A DNA stretch of 64,000 bases from Actinomycetospora succinea (GCF_004363095.1 NZ_SNYO01000012.1:156627-220626); one strand, 5' to 3'; shown: positions 35,889-44,973, numbered from the stretch's first letter. Notes: a model not told the origin generated them from the letters alone. Program-made: numbers and translations.

Positions 35889-36728
35889 GTGAGCACGCTG
35901 GACGCACCGGCCACCACCGCACTGTCGGTCACCCGTGACGGCGGTGTCGCGACCGTGCGCCTCGAGCGCCCGCAGGCGGCCAACGCGCTGGACCGCACGC
36001 TGTGGCACGAGCTGCGCGAGACGTTCCGCGCGCTCGACGACGACCCCGCGGTGCGGGCGGTGGTCCTCACCGGCGCCGGCAAGCACTTCTGCGCCGGGAT
36101 CGACCTCTCGATGCTCGCCGAGATCCAGGGCATGGCCCCCGCCAGCGCCGACCCGGGCCGCGCCCGCGAGGCGCTGCGCCGCCTGATCCTCGACCTCCAG
36201 GACGTGCTGACCACCGTCGAGCGCTGCCGGGTCCCCGTCCTCGCCGCGATCCAGGGCGCGTGCGTCGGCGCCGGGCTCGACCTCGCCGTGGTCTGCGACC
36301 TGCGCTACGCGACCCCGCGCACGAAGTTCTCGCTCAAAGAGGTCGACATGGGCCTCGCCGCCGACGTCGGCGTGCTCCAGCGCCTGCCGCGGATCGTCGG
36401 CGAGGGCCGCGCCCGCGAGATGGCCTACACCTGCCGCGACGTGCGCGGCGAGGAGGCCCGGGCCATGGGCCTGGTCAACGACTGCGTCGAGGGCGACGAC
36501 CCCGAGGCGCTCCTCGCCCACGTCACCGAGATCGCCCGCGGCCTCGCCGCCAAGTCCCCGCTGGCCCTGCGCGGCACGAAGCACGCGATCACCTACGCCC
36601 GCGACCACTCGATCGCCGACGGCCTCGACCAGATCGCGACGTGGAACGCCTCGGCGCTGATCTCCGACGACCTCACCGAGGCCGTCACCGCCTTCACCCA
36701 GGGCCGCGCCCCGCACTACGCCAACTGA
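35889..36728 (+). CDS. Delta(3,5)-delta(2,4)-dienoyl-CoA isomerase (crotonase family)
   Basis: 279-residue crotonase-fold enzyme of unsaturated fatty-acid oxidation. Oxyanion hole segments HFCAGIDLSML and IQGACVGAGLDLAVVCDLRYA are present. The stretch KEVDMGLAADVGVLQRLP is nearly the same as in eukaryotic ECH1, where the Asp and Glu are catalytic for the dienoyl isomerisation, so I prefer this to a plain enoyl-CoA hydratase. GTG start preceded by GAGAGGAG. Monocistronic; convergent with a TetR gene across a hairpin terminator. Confidence 0.85.
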   Translation: MSTLDAPATTALSVTRDGGVATVRLERPQAANALDRTLWHELRETFRALDDDPAVRAVVLTGAGKHFCAGIDLSMLAEIQGMAPASADPGRAREALRRLILDLQDVLTTVERCRVPVLAAIQGACVGAGLDLAVVCDLRYATPRTKFSLKEVDMGLAADVGVLQRLPRIVGEGRAREMAYTCRDVRGEEARAMGLVNDCVEGDDPEALLAHVTEIARGLAAKSPLALRGTKHAITYARDHSIADGLDQIATWNASALISDDLTEAVTAFTQGRAPHYAN

Positions 36729-36731
36729 GGT

Positions 36732-36754
36732 GTCAGCGTGGCGGCCACGCTGAC
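36732..36754. terminator. Terminator between convergent isomerase and TetR genes
   Basis: Perfect 10-bp inverted repeat (36732-36741 with 36745-36754), 3-base loop, 3 bases past the isomerase stop; can act in both directions. Confidence 0.7.
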
Positions 36755-36780
36755 GTCCAACGTCAGGATTTCCGCCACGA

Positions 36781-37383
36781 TCACCGGTCGTCGCGCGCCG
36801 GGGCCTCCGCCCGCCACGGGTCGGCCGCGTGCTCCCAGTCGACGTCGGCGTGCGCGCGCACGGCGACCTCGAACTCGTCGAGCAGGGCCGCGAGCGGGGC
36901 GTCGACGACGCCCGCGATCTGCTGGTGCCCGGCGAGCACCGCGATCCCGAGGGCCGCGAGACGCTCGCGCGCCCGCACGTCGGCGACGACGGGCGCGAGC
37001 ACGTCGGCGAGCGCCTGCACGCGCCCCCGGTCGACGGCGCGCTGGGCGGCCTCGACCGTCGGGTCGACCGTCGCCCAGGCGCGGATCGCCGTCTCCGCCT
37101 CGTGCGGGATCGTCAGCGCGAGGTGCTTCATCAGCGTCACGCGCTCGACGGGGTCGTCGCTGGTGGCGTTGACCATCTCGACGAGGCGCCCGACCTCCTC
37201 GCGCTCCCAGTGCTCGAGCAGCGCCGCGACGAACCCTTCCCAGCTGCCGAAGTGGTGGTAGAAGGATCCGCTGGTGACGCCCACGGCCGCACAGAGCTTC
37301 CCGATGCGCAGCCCGTTGCGCCCCTCGCGGGCGAGCACGCGCAGCGCCTGGTCGAAGTAGGCCTGCCGGGTCGCCGTCGGCAT
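36781..37383 (-). CDS. TetR-family transcriptional regulator
   Basis: 200 residues with N-terminal helix-turn-helix RIGKLCAAVGVTSGSFYHHFGSWEGF and an all-helical ligand domain. It is divergent from the acyl-CoA ligase gene at 37478, with 94 bases between them including an AT-rich stretch (37424-37440), the usual layout for a repressor and its target. The ligand is probably an acyl-CoA, by analogy; not shown by sequence. Confidence 0.9.
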   Translation of the reverse strand: MPTATRQAYFDQALRVLAREGRNGLRIGKLCAAVGVTSGSFYHHFGSWEGFVAALLEHWEREEVGRLVEMVNATSDDPVERVTLMKHLALTIPHEAETAIRAWATVDPTVEAAQRAVDRGRVQALADVLAPVVADVRARERLAALGIAVLAGHQQIAGVVDAPLAALLDEFEVAVRAHADVDWEHAADPWRAEAPARDDR

Positions 37384-37477
37384 CGGCGTCGTCCTCCCCG
37401 CGGCGATCGGTTCCCCTCGAACAGAACATAATCTACTCTACGGCGGCCGTTCAGACGTGATCGCCGAGGAGCCGACG

Positions 37478-39028
37478 ATGTATCCCGGGACGTTCGCCGC
37501 CACCCACCCCGACCGCCCCGCGGTGATCATGGCCGAGACCGGTGAGGGCCTGACCTACCGCCAGCTCGAGGACGGCTCGGTGCGCCTGGCACGCACGCTG
37601 CACGAGCACGGCCTGCGCCGCGGCGACGTCGTCGCCCTGCTCTCGGACAACCACCCGCGCGTCTTCGAGGTCTACTGGGCCGCCCAGCGCGCCGGCCTGC
37701 TCGTCACCGCGGTCAACCACCACCTCTCCCCCGACGAGGCCGCCTACATCGTCGACGACTGCGGCGCCCGCGCCCTGGTCGTCTCGGCGGCGAAGGACGA
37801 GCTCGCCAGGGCGATCGTCGAGGGGACCCCGGGGGTCACGCTGCGCCTCGCCTTCGGCGGCGCGGTCGCGGGCCACGACGACTACGACGAGGTCGTCGGC
37901 GCGCAGAGCGCCGAGCCGATGGCCGACCAGCCGCGCGGCGGCGACATGCTCTACAGCTCCGGCACCACCGGGCGCCCCAAGGGGATCAAGCCGAACCTGC
38001 CCGAGCGCCAGATCGACGAGCCGGGCGACCTCTACATCGCGGTGTTCAAGCCGATGTACGGCTTCGGCGAGGACACCGTCTACCTCTCGCCGGCGCCCGT
38101 GTACCACGCCGCACCGCTGCGCTTCGGCGCCACGATCCAGTCGACCGGCGGCACCGTCGTGATGATGCACCGCTTCGACCCGGAACAGGCCCTCGCCGCG
38201 ATCGAGCGCTACCGGGTGACCCACAGCCAGTGGGTGCCGACGATGTTCGTCCGCATGCTCAAGCTGGGAGAGGAGACGCGGAACCGCTACGACGTCTCCA
38301 GCCTGCGCGTCGCGATCCACGCGGCGGCGCCGTGCCCGGTCGACGTCAAGCGGGCGATGATCGACTGGTGGGGCCCGGTGCTGTACGAGTACTACAGCTC
38401 CAGCGAGGCCAACGGGATCACGTTCATCAACTCCGCACAGTGGCTCGAGCGGCCCGGCTCGGTCGGGCTCGCCGGGCTGGGCACGATCCACGTCTGCGAC
38501 GACGAGGGCCGCGAGCTGGCCGCCGGCGAGGTCGGCACCGTCTACTTCGAGCGCGACCAGGTGCCGTTCCGGTACCACAACGACCCCGAGAAGACCCGGG
38601 GCGCGCAGCATCCAGAGCACGAGACGTGGACGACCACCGGCGACCTCGGCTACGTCGACGACGACGGCTTCCTCTACCTCACCGACCGCAAGAGCTTCAT
38701 GATCATCTCGGGCGGCGTGAACATCTACCCGCAGGAGATCGAGGACGTCCTCACGCTGCACGACGCGGTGTACGACGTCGCCGTGATCGGCGTGCCGGAC
38801 GACGAGATGGGCGAGTCGGTGTTCGCGGTCGTGCAGCCCGCGCCCGGCCACGAGCCGTCGGACGCGCTGGCCGAGGAGCTGCTCGAGCACGTCCGCGGCC
38901 GCATCGCACGGTACAAGACGCCCAAGCGTCTGGTGTTCACCGACGACCTGCCCCGCACGCCCACCGGCAAGCTCGTCAAGCACCGCCTGCGCGAGCGCTA
39001 CGCGGCCGGGGAGTTCGCCGTGCTCTAG
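37478..39028 (+). CDS. Acyl-CoA ligase (FadD-type AMP-binding enzyme)
   Basis: 516 residues, ATP-dependent activation of a carboxylic acid to its CoA thioester. AMP-binding loop MLYSSGTTGRPKGIK, acyl-binding YYSSSEANGITF, motif TGDLGYVDDDGFLYLTDRKSFMIISGG and the C-terminal catalytic Lys in PRTPTGKLVK. ATG 37478 (MYPGTFAATHPDRPAVIM) is taken as start since GAGGAG lies 6 bases upstream; an in-frame GTG at 37457 is possible. The stop codon overlaps that of the small convergent gene in the bases CTAG. Confidence 0.93.
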   Translation: MYPGTFAATHPDRPAVIMAETGEGLTYRQLEDGSVRLARTLHEHGLRRGDVVALLSDNHPRVFEVYWAAQRAGLLVTAVNHHLSPDEAAYIVDDCGARALVVSAAKDELARAIVEGTPGVTLRLAFGGAVAGHDDYDEVVGAQSAEPMADQPRGGDMLYSSGTTGRPKGIKPNLPERQIDEPGDLYIAVFKPMYGFGEDTVYLSPAPVYHAAPLRFGATIQSTGGTVVMMHRFDPEQALAAIERYRVTHSQWVPTMFVRMLKLGEETRNRYDVSSLRVAIHAAAPCPVDVKRAMIDWWGPVLYEYYSSSEANGITFINSAQWLERPGSVGLAGLGTIHVCDDEGRELAAGEVGTVYFERDQVPFRYHNDPEKTRGAQHPEHETWTTTGDLGYVDDDGFLYLTDRKSFMIISGGVNIYPQEIEDVLTLHDAVYDVAVIGVPDDEMGESVFAVVQPAPGHEPSDALAEELLEHVRGRIARYKTPKRLVFTDDLPRTPTGKLVKHRLRERYAAGEFAVL

Positions 39029-39189
39029 AAGAGCGAGCGGAAGAACGTGGCGATCGACGACAGCGCCTCGCCGATGATCGCCAGGATCGAGCGGACGACG
39101 TCGGCCGCACCCTCCGGCTGCGAGATCACGAAGAACAGCAGGACGGCCACGACGACCAGGATCAGGAACCGTCTCAACCCTTTGGACAT
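39025..39189 (-). CDS. Small single-pass membrane protein, unknown
   Basis: 54 residues: MSKGLRRF, one membrane helix (LILVVVAVLLFFVI), then an amphipathic stretch (DVVRSILAIIGEALSSIATFF). A GGAG lies upstream of ATG 39189. No family recognised. It converges on the acyl-CoA ligase gene with overlapping stop codons. Confidence 0.6.
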   Translation of the reverse strand: MSKGLRRFLILVVVAVLLFFVISQPEGAADVVRSILAIIGEALSSIATFFRSLF

Positions 39190-39370
39190 GCGCTCGCGCC
39201 GCTCCCTCGTCCCGGCCCCCGCGCCACGCCCGTGGGTGGGCGCGGTGCGCGCCGACCGTAACGCGACCCTCCCCCGCGGGGTGGCCACTTCGACGGAGTG
39301 TCGCGCTGTCGGACGAGATCGGTCACCACAAGATCGACGGATTCGCCGTCGGCGCGGCACGATCGGGGCC

Positions 39371-40213
39371 GTGGACTCCTACACCCGTGGTGCGCTGCGC
39401 TTCGACGTCACCGAGCACGGTCCGTCGGACGGGGAGCCGGTGCTGCTGCTGCACGGCTTCCCGCAGACCGCGGCGAGCTGGGAACCCGTCGCCCGTCGCC
39501 TGGCCGACGCGGGGTACCGCGTGCTGGCCCCCGACCAGCGGGGCTACTCGGTGGGGGCGCGGCCGGAGGGTCGGCGCGCCTACCGCGTCGAGGAGCTCGT
39601 CGACGACGTCGTCGCCCTGGCCGACGCCGCGGGCGCCGGGACCGTGCACGTGGTCGGCCACGACTGGGGCGCGGTCGTGGCCTGGGCCCTCGCCGCGCTG
39701 CACCCCGAACGGGTGCGCACGCTGACCGCGGTGTCGGTGCCGCACCCGGCGGCGTTCGTGAAGGCGATGGCGACGAGCCGGCAGGGCGCGCTGTCCTGGT
39801 ACATGTACTTCTTCCAGCTCCCGGCGGTCGCCGAACGGCTCCTCGGCCGGCCGGGCGGGCTCGCCGCCGCCGCGCGCCGCGCCGGGCAGAGCCCCGAGAA
39901 GGCCCGCCGCGACGAGGCGGCCCTGGCGGCCAAGGGCGGACTGCGACCCGCGCTGACCGGCGCGATCAACTGGTACCGCGCCATGCCGTTCTGGGAGCAC
40001 AAGGGCCTGCAGGTCACCGTCGCGACCCCGACCCTGCTGGTGTGGAGCGACGGCGACGTCGCCATCTCGCGCGCGGCGGTGGACGGCACGCCGCGCTGGG
40101 TGACGGGTCCGTACCGGCTGGAAGTGCTCAGCGGGGTGAGCCACTGGATCCCGGACGAGACACCGGAGCGGCTCGCCGACCTCGTGCTGGAGCACCTGGG
40201 CACGGCGGCCTGA
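39371..40213 (+). CDS. Alpha/beta hydrolase, epoxide-hydrolase-like
   Basis: 280 residues with LLLHGFPQTAASWEPV, APDQRGYSVGARP, VGHDWGAVVAW (nucleophile Asp of epoxide hydrolases, about residue 97) and a terminal His in GVSHWIPDETPE. The HGFPQ, RGYS and GHDWG motifs are those of soluble epoxide hydrolases and haloalkane dehalogenases. GTG 39371 has no Shine-Dalgarno but a CACGAT hexamer at -13 to -8, so the mRNA may be leaderless. A strong terminator follows. Confidence 0.87.
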   Translation: MDSYTRGALRFDVTEHGPSDGEPVLLLHGFPQTAASWEPVARRLADAGYRVLAPDQRGYSVGARPEGRRAYRVEELVDDVVALADAAGAGTVHVVGHDWGAVVAWALAALHPERVRTLTAVSVPHPAAFVKAMATSRQGALSWYMYFFQLPAVAERLLGRPGGLAAAARRAGQSPEKARRDEAALAAKGGLRPALTGAINWYRAMPFWEHKGLQVTVATPTLLVWSDGDVAISRAAVDGTPRWVTGPYRLEVLSGVSHWIPDETPERLADLVLEHLGTAA

Positions 40214-40223
40214 GAGGTATGGG

Positions 40224-40259
40224 GGTTCCGGGAGCGCGGGGGGATGCGCTCCCGGAACC
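40224..40259 (+). terminator. Terminator of the epoxide-hydrolase-like gene
   Basis: Perfect 14-bp inverted repeat (40224-40237 with 40246-40259), 8-base G-rich loop, 10 bases past the stop codon. Confidence 0.85.
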
Positions 40260-40345
40260 ATGGTCGGCCGAGGGGGGCGCGGCCGACACCAGTCATGTTA
40301 CGGGCTGGTACGTGGGCTCCGCGTGCGATTCATCCCATAACGCGT

Positions 40346-40759
40346 CTAGCCCGCAACCGCCACCGGTGTGATACCCCCGGGCGGTCGGTCGACGATGACC
40401 TCGGGGAGCGTCCGGTCACCGCCATCCGGGAAAGGGGCTCCGCCCCGCCCGTGTCGCAGGAGCGAGTTGCGGTGCGCCACGATCGCCGTCGCCAGCGCCT
40501 GGGCGTGCGACTCGGCGCGGGACGCCTGTTCGCCGGAGACGTGCTCCACCGCGCGCCCGAGCATCTCGGCCAGGCGTGCGAGCTCGTCGAGCACGTCCGC
40601 GGACCAGGTGAAGTGGTCGACGCCGTCCGGCCGGAGCGCTCGCCCCTCCGCGTCGAGTCGCCGCAGCGCCTCGGTCGCCTGCCGGACGAGCGCGACGCCT
40701 GTGTTCTCAACCGTCACGAGGACGCTGTACCCGCCCGCCCGACGGGTGACGCTCCTCAT
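40346..40759 (-). CDS. Hypothetical helical protein
   Basis: 137 residues, mostly charged and alpha-helical (ALVRQATEALRRLDAEGRAL, VLDELARLAEMLGRAVEHV, AESHAQALATAIVAHRNSLLRH). Codon periodicity looks like a real gene. The start is uncertain: ATG 40759 or GTG 40717 (VTVENTGVALVRQ), neither with a good ribosome-binding site. No family recognised and no operon partners. Confidence 0.55.
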   Translation of the reverse strand: MRSVTRRAGGYSVLVTVENTGVALVRQATEALRRLDAEGRALRPDGVDHFTWSADVLDELARLAEMLGRAVEHVSGEQASRAESHAQALATAIVAHRNSLLRHGRGGAPFPDGGDRTLPEVIVDRPPGGITPVAVAG

Positions 40760-41037
40760 CGCCCACGATCGAGAGGTCCGGACATGGGTCGGCCCCGCCC
40801 CTGGCTGCTCCCCAGCGCCAGAGACGGGGCCGACCTCCGAACGGCCGAGCGTCGAACCCCCGAAGCCCGACGCGGCCTGATGCAGCCAGCGTGCCCTGGC
40901 CCTGAGCAGCGGAAACAGGGTTCGCTTCCTTGTATCGGTTCAGCGGGGCGAATTCGGGGGCAGCGCGGTTCAGGATCCGGGGAGCTGGTTAACCGTGGAT
41001 GTTCCGATGGTGACGTCCTCCCGCCCAGGAGCGGCCG
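40760..41037. other. Intergenic region with an 11-bp stem
   Basis: 278 bases without a supported gene. An inverted repeat pairs 40787-40797 with 40825-40835 over a 27-base loop that can itself pair (CTGG/CCAG). It could be a terminator for the downstream-facing ligase gene or a small structured RNA; nothing else is evident. Confidence 0.35.
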
Positions 41038-42573
41038 TCAGCCGATGTGGCGCCCCTCGGCCTCCCAGTAGGGCCTGCGGAGGTCCTTCTTGAGGATCTT
41101 CCCGGAGGGGTTGCGCGGGAGGGCGTCGACGACGTCGACCGAGCGCGGGCGCTTGAAGCCGGCGATCCGCTCCTTGCACCACTCGAGCAGCGCGTCGGTG
41201 TCGATCTCGCTGCCTTCGTTGGCGACCACGACGGCCTTCACCGTCTCGCCCCACCGCTCGTCCGGGACGCCGATGACGGCGACGTCGGCGACGTCGGGGT
41301 GGCCGGACAGGACGTTCTCGACCTCGATGGGGTACACGTTCTCGGCCCCGGTGACGATCATGTCCTTGATCCGGTCGGTGAGGAAGAGATAGCCCTCCTC
41401 GTCGAGGTAGCCCGCGTCTCCGGTGTGGAACCAGCCGTCGGACAGGGCCTTGGCCGTCTCCTCCGGGCGCGCCCAGTACCCCGGCGTGACCTGCGAGGAC
41501 CGGATCCAGATCTCCCCGACGACGTTCGGCGCGACGTCCTCGCCGGTCGCCGGGTCGACGGCCTTGAGCTCCACCCACGGGTAGGCCTTGCCCGCCGAGC
41601 GCATGAGGTGGGCGCGGGGGCCGTCGGGGTCGTGGTCGTCGGGGTCGAGCTGGCTGATCGCGCCGGTGGTCTCCGTCGAGCCGTACACCTGGAACAGCGG
41701 CGCGCGGAACGTCGTGAGCACCCGGTTCAGGACGGTGCTCGTGATCGGCGAGGCGCCGTAGGCGATCGCGCGCAGCTTCGACCAGTCCTTGTCGGCCGCG
41801 CCCGGCACGCCCGTGAGGAACTGCAGCACCGCGGGCACGAGGAAGGCGTTGGTGACGCCCTCGTCCTCCATGGTCGCGAGCAGCTGGTCGGGCACGATGT
41901 CGGCGATCAGCACGCACCGCGCCCCGAACGACAGGCAGACCAGCGCGAAGCCCGAGCCCCCGATGTGGAAGAGCGGCATCGCCACGAGCCCGACGGACTC
42001 GGTGTCGAAGCCCCAGTGGTCGCCGACCGAGAGCAGAGCGGCGAACTGGGTGTGGGTGAGCACGACGCCCTTGGGCAGGCCCGTGGTGCCCGAGGTGTAG
42101 AGCTGCAGCACGCAGTCGTCGTCCTGCGCATCGTCGGGCGGGTCGAGCACCTCGTCGGACGCAGTGAGCCAGCCCTCGTAGTCGTCGCCGACGACGAGCA
42201 CCCGGCGCACGGCGTCCAGCCCCTCGACGCGGCCGCGCAGGTCGGCGAAGTCCGGGCCGAGCACCACGAGCGGCGCGGCGGAGTCCTCGATGATCGCGAT
42301 CAGCTCGTCGTGGGTGAGCCGGTTGTTCAGCGGCGCGGTGCCGGCCCGGACGCGCGGGGCGCCGAAGAGCAGGTCGAAGAACTCGGGGCGGTTCTTCCCG
42401 AGCCACACCACCCGACTGCCCGCCCCGACACCGTCGGCCGCCATGGCGCGGGCGGCGAGGCCGCCGCGGCGGTCCATCTCGGCGTAGGTGGTGTTCGCAC
42501 CCTCGAACGTCATCGCCACCAGGTCGGGGGTGTTCACGTACTGGCGTACGACGTCGGTCAGCCGGAACGGCAC
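41038..42573 (-). CDS. Fatty-acyl-CoA/AMP ligase
   Basis: 511-residue AMP-forming ligase: AMP loop LQLYTSGTTGLPKGVVLTH, VYGSTETTG, TGDAGYLDEEGYLFLTDRIKDMIVTGAENVYPIEVE and C-terminal Lys in LPRNPSGKILKKDLR, all intact. GTG 42573 (VPFRLTDVVRQYVNTPDLVAM) is the start, with GGAGGTCCCTC just upstream. It is divergent from an acyl-CoA dehydrogenase; the 211-base gap between them carries one of the four palindromic operators. Acid substrate unknown. Confidence 0.92.
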   Translation of the reverse strand: MPFRLTDVVRQYVNTPDLVAMTFEGANTTYAEMDRRGGLAARAMAADGVGAGSRVVWLGKNRPEFFDLLFGAPRVRAGTAPLNNRLTHDELIAIIEDSAAPLVVLGPDFADLRGRVEGLDAVRRVLVVGDDYEGWLTASDEVLDPPDDAQDDDCVLQLYTSGTTGLPKGVVLTHTQFAALLSVGDHWGFDTESVGLVAMPLFHIGGSGFALVCLSFGARCVLIADIVPDQLLATMEDEGVTNAFLVPAVLQFLTGVPGAADKDWSKLRAIAYGASPITSTVLNRVLTTFRAPLFQVYGSTETTGAISQLDPDDHDPDGPRAHLMRSAGKAYPWVELKAVDPATGEDVAPNVVGEIWIRSSQVTPGYWARPEETAKALSDGWFHTGDAGYLDEEGYLFLTDRIKDMIVTGAENVYPIEVENVLSGHPDVADVAVIGVPDERWGETVKAVVVANEGSEIDTDALLEWCKERIAGFKRPRSVDVVDALPRNPSGKILKKDLRRPYWEAEGRHIG

Positions 42574-42667
42574 GAGGGACCTCCACGCGGAAAGCGGACG
42601 AAACGGGGCAGTGGTGACGCCGACCACAGCGCAGGCGCGACCGTAACTGCTCATACGGAACGACGGA

Positions 42668-42685
42668 AGAGTCAGGCTTGACTGT
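42668..42685. promoter_or_regulatory. Operator site 1 (ACAGTCA-N4-TGACTGT family)
   Basis: AGAGTCA-GGCT-TGACTGT in the divergent gap between the acyl-CoA ligase and acyl-CoA dehydrogenase genes. Right arm perfect, left arm one mismatch. It includes TTGACT (42678-42683), a possible -35 for the dehydrogenase side. See the matching sites at 45687, 48855 and 52460. Confidence 0.7.
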
Positions 42686-42784
42686 TACCCGCCGGTGCAG
42701 CCACGCTGAGCCGCACCGGCACGGTCCCGGGGACTCACCCGGACCGCGACGCCGTCCGAACGTCCCCACAGTGGAGGCCACCCG

Positions 42785-43927
42785 GTGGAGCGCACGATCT
42801 TCTCCGACGAGCACAACGACTTCCGGCAGATGGTCCGGGACTTCCTGGAGAAGGAGGCCGTCCCCTACCACCCCGAGTGGGAGAAGCAGGGCCACGTCAG
42901 CCGCGAGATCTGGGAGACCGCGGGGAAGACCGGCCTGCTGGGCATGGACGTCCCCGAGCAGTACGGCGGCGGCGGCACGCCCGACCTGCGCTTCCAGTGG
43001 ATCGTCACCGAGGAGGTCGCCCGGGCCGGCACGAGCGGGCTGGGCTTCACGCTCCACAACGACGTCATCGCCCCGTACCTCATCGACCTGGCGAACGACG
43101 AGCAGAAGCAGCGCTGGCTGCCGCGCTTCTGCTCCGGCGAGATGATCACGGCGATCGCCATGACGGAGCCGGGCACGGGCTCGGACCTGCAGGGCATCCA
43201 GACCCGCGCCGTCCGTGACGGCGACGAGTGGGTGATCAACGGTCAGAAGACGTTCATCACGAACGGCATCATGTCCGACCTCGTGATCGTCGTCTGCAAG
43301 ACCGACGCCGAGGCCGGCGCCCACGGGTTCAGCCTCATCGTGGTCGAGCGGGACACCCCCGGCTTCGAGCGCGGCCGCAACCTCGAGAAGATCGGCATGT
43401 CCGCCCAGGACACCGCCGAGCTGTCGTTCACCGACGTGCGCGTGCCCGCCACGAACCTCCTCGGCGAGGAGGGCAAGGGCTTCATCTACCTGATGCAGAA
43501 CCTGCCCCGGGAGCGCCTCTCGATCGCGGTCGGCGCGACCGCCGGCGCGGAGCGGGTGCTCGAGGACACGATCACCTACGTCAAGGAGCGGACGGCGTTC
43601 GGCAAGCCGCTCGCGAAGCTCCAGACGGTCCGGTTCACCACCGCCGAGCTCGCCACGAAGCTGGCCGTGACCCGCACGTTCGTCGACCGCTGCATCATCG
43701 AGCTGGGCGAGGGCAAGCTCGGCCCCGCCGACGCCTCGATGGCGAAGTACTGGGCCAGCGAGACGGCCAAGGAGGTCATCGACGGATGCCTCCAGCTGCA
43801 CGGCGGCTACGGCTACATGAAGGAGTACCCGGTCGCCAAGGCGTACCTCGACACCCGCGTCCAGACGATCTACGGCGGGACGACGGAGATCATGAAGGAG
43901 ATCATCGGGCGGGTGGTGCTCGGATGA
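42785..43927 (+). CDS. Acyl-CoA dehydrogenase
   Basis: 380-residue FAD enzyme that makes the alpha-beta double bond of acyl-CoA. Motifs: ITAIAMTEPGTGSDLQGIQT (FAD/substrate loop), WVINGQKTFITNG, ERLSIAVGA, QLHGGYGYMKEYPV and IYGGTTEIMKEII, where the Glu in the last motif is the catalytic base position of most family members. GTG start. ATGA overlap links it to the oxidoreductase downstream; operator site 1 is 100 bases upstream. Confidence 0.94.
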   Translation: MERTIFSDEHNDFRQMVRDFLEKEAVPYHPEWEKQGHVSREIWETAGKTGLLGMDVPEQYGGGGTPDLRFQWIVTEEVARAGTSGLGFTLHNDVIAPYLIDLANDEQKQRWLPRFCSGEMITAIAMTEPGTGSDLQGIQTRAVRDGDEWVINGQKTFITNGIMSDLVIVVCKTDAEAGAHGFSLIVVERDTPGFERGRNLEKIGMSAQDTAELSFTDVRVPATNLLGEEGKGFIYLMQNLPRERLSIAVGATAGAERVLEDTITYVKERTAFGKPLAKLQTVRFTTAELATKLAVTRTFVDRCIIELGEGKLGPADASMAKYWASETAKEVIDGCLQLHGGYGYMKEYPVAKAYLDTRVQTIYGGTTEIMKEIIGRVVLG

Positions 43928-44973
43928 GCCCCATGAAGGTCGGGATGGGGATCGCGTACGCCCAGGGCGGCTTCCGCGAGACCGTCGAGAAGCTCGTCGA
44001 GCTCGAGGAGATCGGGCTCGACGCCGTGAGCGTGGCGGAGCTGTACAGCTTCGACGCGGTCAGCCAGCTCGGCTACATCGCGGCGCGCACCTCGCGGGTG
44101 CACATCGAGTCCGGGATCGTCCAGATCTACACGCGAACCCCGTCCCTGACGGCGATGACCGCCGCGGGCCTCGACTACGTCTCCGACGGCCGCTTCGTGC
44201 TCGGCATGGGCGCCTCGGGGCCGCAGGTCATCGAGGGGTTCCACGGGATCAAGTACGACGCCCCCGTCGGGCGCACGCGCGAGATCGTCGAGATCTGCCG
44301 GCAGGTGTGGCGCCGCGAGAAGGTGCAGTACTCCGGCAAGCACTACACGGTGCCGCTGCCGCCCGAGCAGGGCACGGGCCTGGGCAAGCCGCTCAAGCTC
44401 ATCAACCACCCGGTGCGGGCGCAGATCCCGATCATGCTGGCGGCGCTCGGCCCGAAGAACGTCGAGATGGCCGCCGAGCTCGCCGAGGTGTGGGAGCCGA
44501 TCTGGTTCCACCCGGGCAAGGCGCAGGAGGTCTGGGGCGCGTCGCTCGAGGCCGGGAAGGCGAAGCGCGACCCGGCGCTGGGCGAGCTGCAGACCTCGGT
44601 CAACGTGCCGTTCGCGGTCGGGCCGGGCGCGGACAAGCTGCGCGAGCACGTGCGTCCGGCGCTCGCGCTCTACGTCGGCGGGATGGGCGCGAAGGGCAAG
44701 AACTTCTACAACGACCTCGCCGCACGGTACGGCTTCGCCGACGAGGCGGCCGAGATCCAGGACCTCTACCTCGCCGGCCGCAAGGACGAGGCGGCGGAGA
44801 AGGTGCCCGAGGAGCTCGTCCACGCCGTGTCGCTGATCGGCACCGAGGACGAGGTCGCCGCGCAGGTCCGCGAGTTCGCGGCCGCCGGCGTCACCCAGCT
44901 CAACATCCAGCCGCTCGAGCCCGAGCACGACACCGTGAAGTCGTCGCTCGAGACGCTGAAGTCCCTCGTCTAG
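43924..44973 (+). CDS. LLM-class (F420-dependent) oxidoreductase
   Basis: 349 residues, luciferase-like TIM-barrel family, probably using coenzyme F420. Visible blocks: LEEIGLDAVSVAELYSFDAVSQLGYIAART, IESGIVQIYTRTPSLTAMTAAGLDYVSDGRFVLGMGASGPQV and IPIMLAALGPKNVEMAAELAEVW. Substrate is unknown; coupling to the acyl-CoA dehydrogenase suggests a lipid or CoA-linked step. ATG 43924 shares ATGA with the dehydrogenase stop. Its own stop overlaps that of the convergent TetR gene in CTAG. Confidence 0.9.
   Translation: MSPMKVGMGIAYAQGGFRETVEKLVELEEIGLDAVSVAELYSFDAVSQLGYIAARTSRVHIESGIVQIYTRTPSLTAMTAAGLDYVSDGRFVLGMGASGPQVIEGFHGIKYDAPVGRTREIVEICRQVWRREKVQYSGKHYTVPLPPEQGTGLGKPLKLINHPVRAQIPIMLAALGPKNVEMAAELAEVWEPIWFHPGKAQEVWGASLEAGKAKRDPALGELQTSVNVPFAVGPGADKLREHVRPALALYVGGMGAKGKNFYNDLAARYGFADEAAEIQDLYLAGRKDEAAEKVPEELVHAVSLIGTEDEVAAQVREFAAAGVTQLNIQPLEPEHDTVKSSLETLKSLV

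Noticed and set aside
36732..36754. Considered as a fifth copy of the regulon palindrome, because it has GTCA...TGAC ends
   Set aside because: The half-sites are separated by a full 10-bp stem rather than 4 bases and it sits directly after a stop codon, so it is a terminator.
40787..40835. Considered as a small RNA gene
   Set aside because: Only an 11-bp stem with a loose inner stem; no promoter or terminator pair that would support an independent RNA.
40970..43801. Long minus-strand frame spanning the acyl-CoA dehydrogenase and the ligase
   Set aside because: Runs antisense to the dehydrogenase and in a wrong frame through the ligase; no coherent domain.
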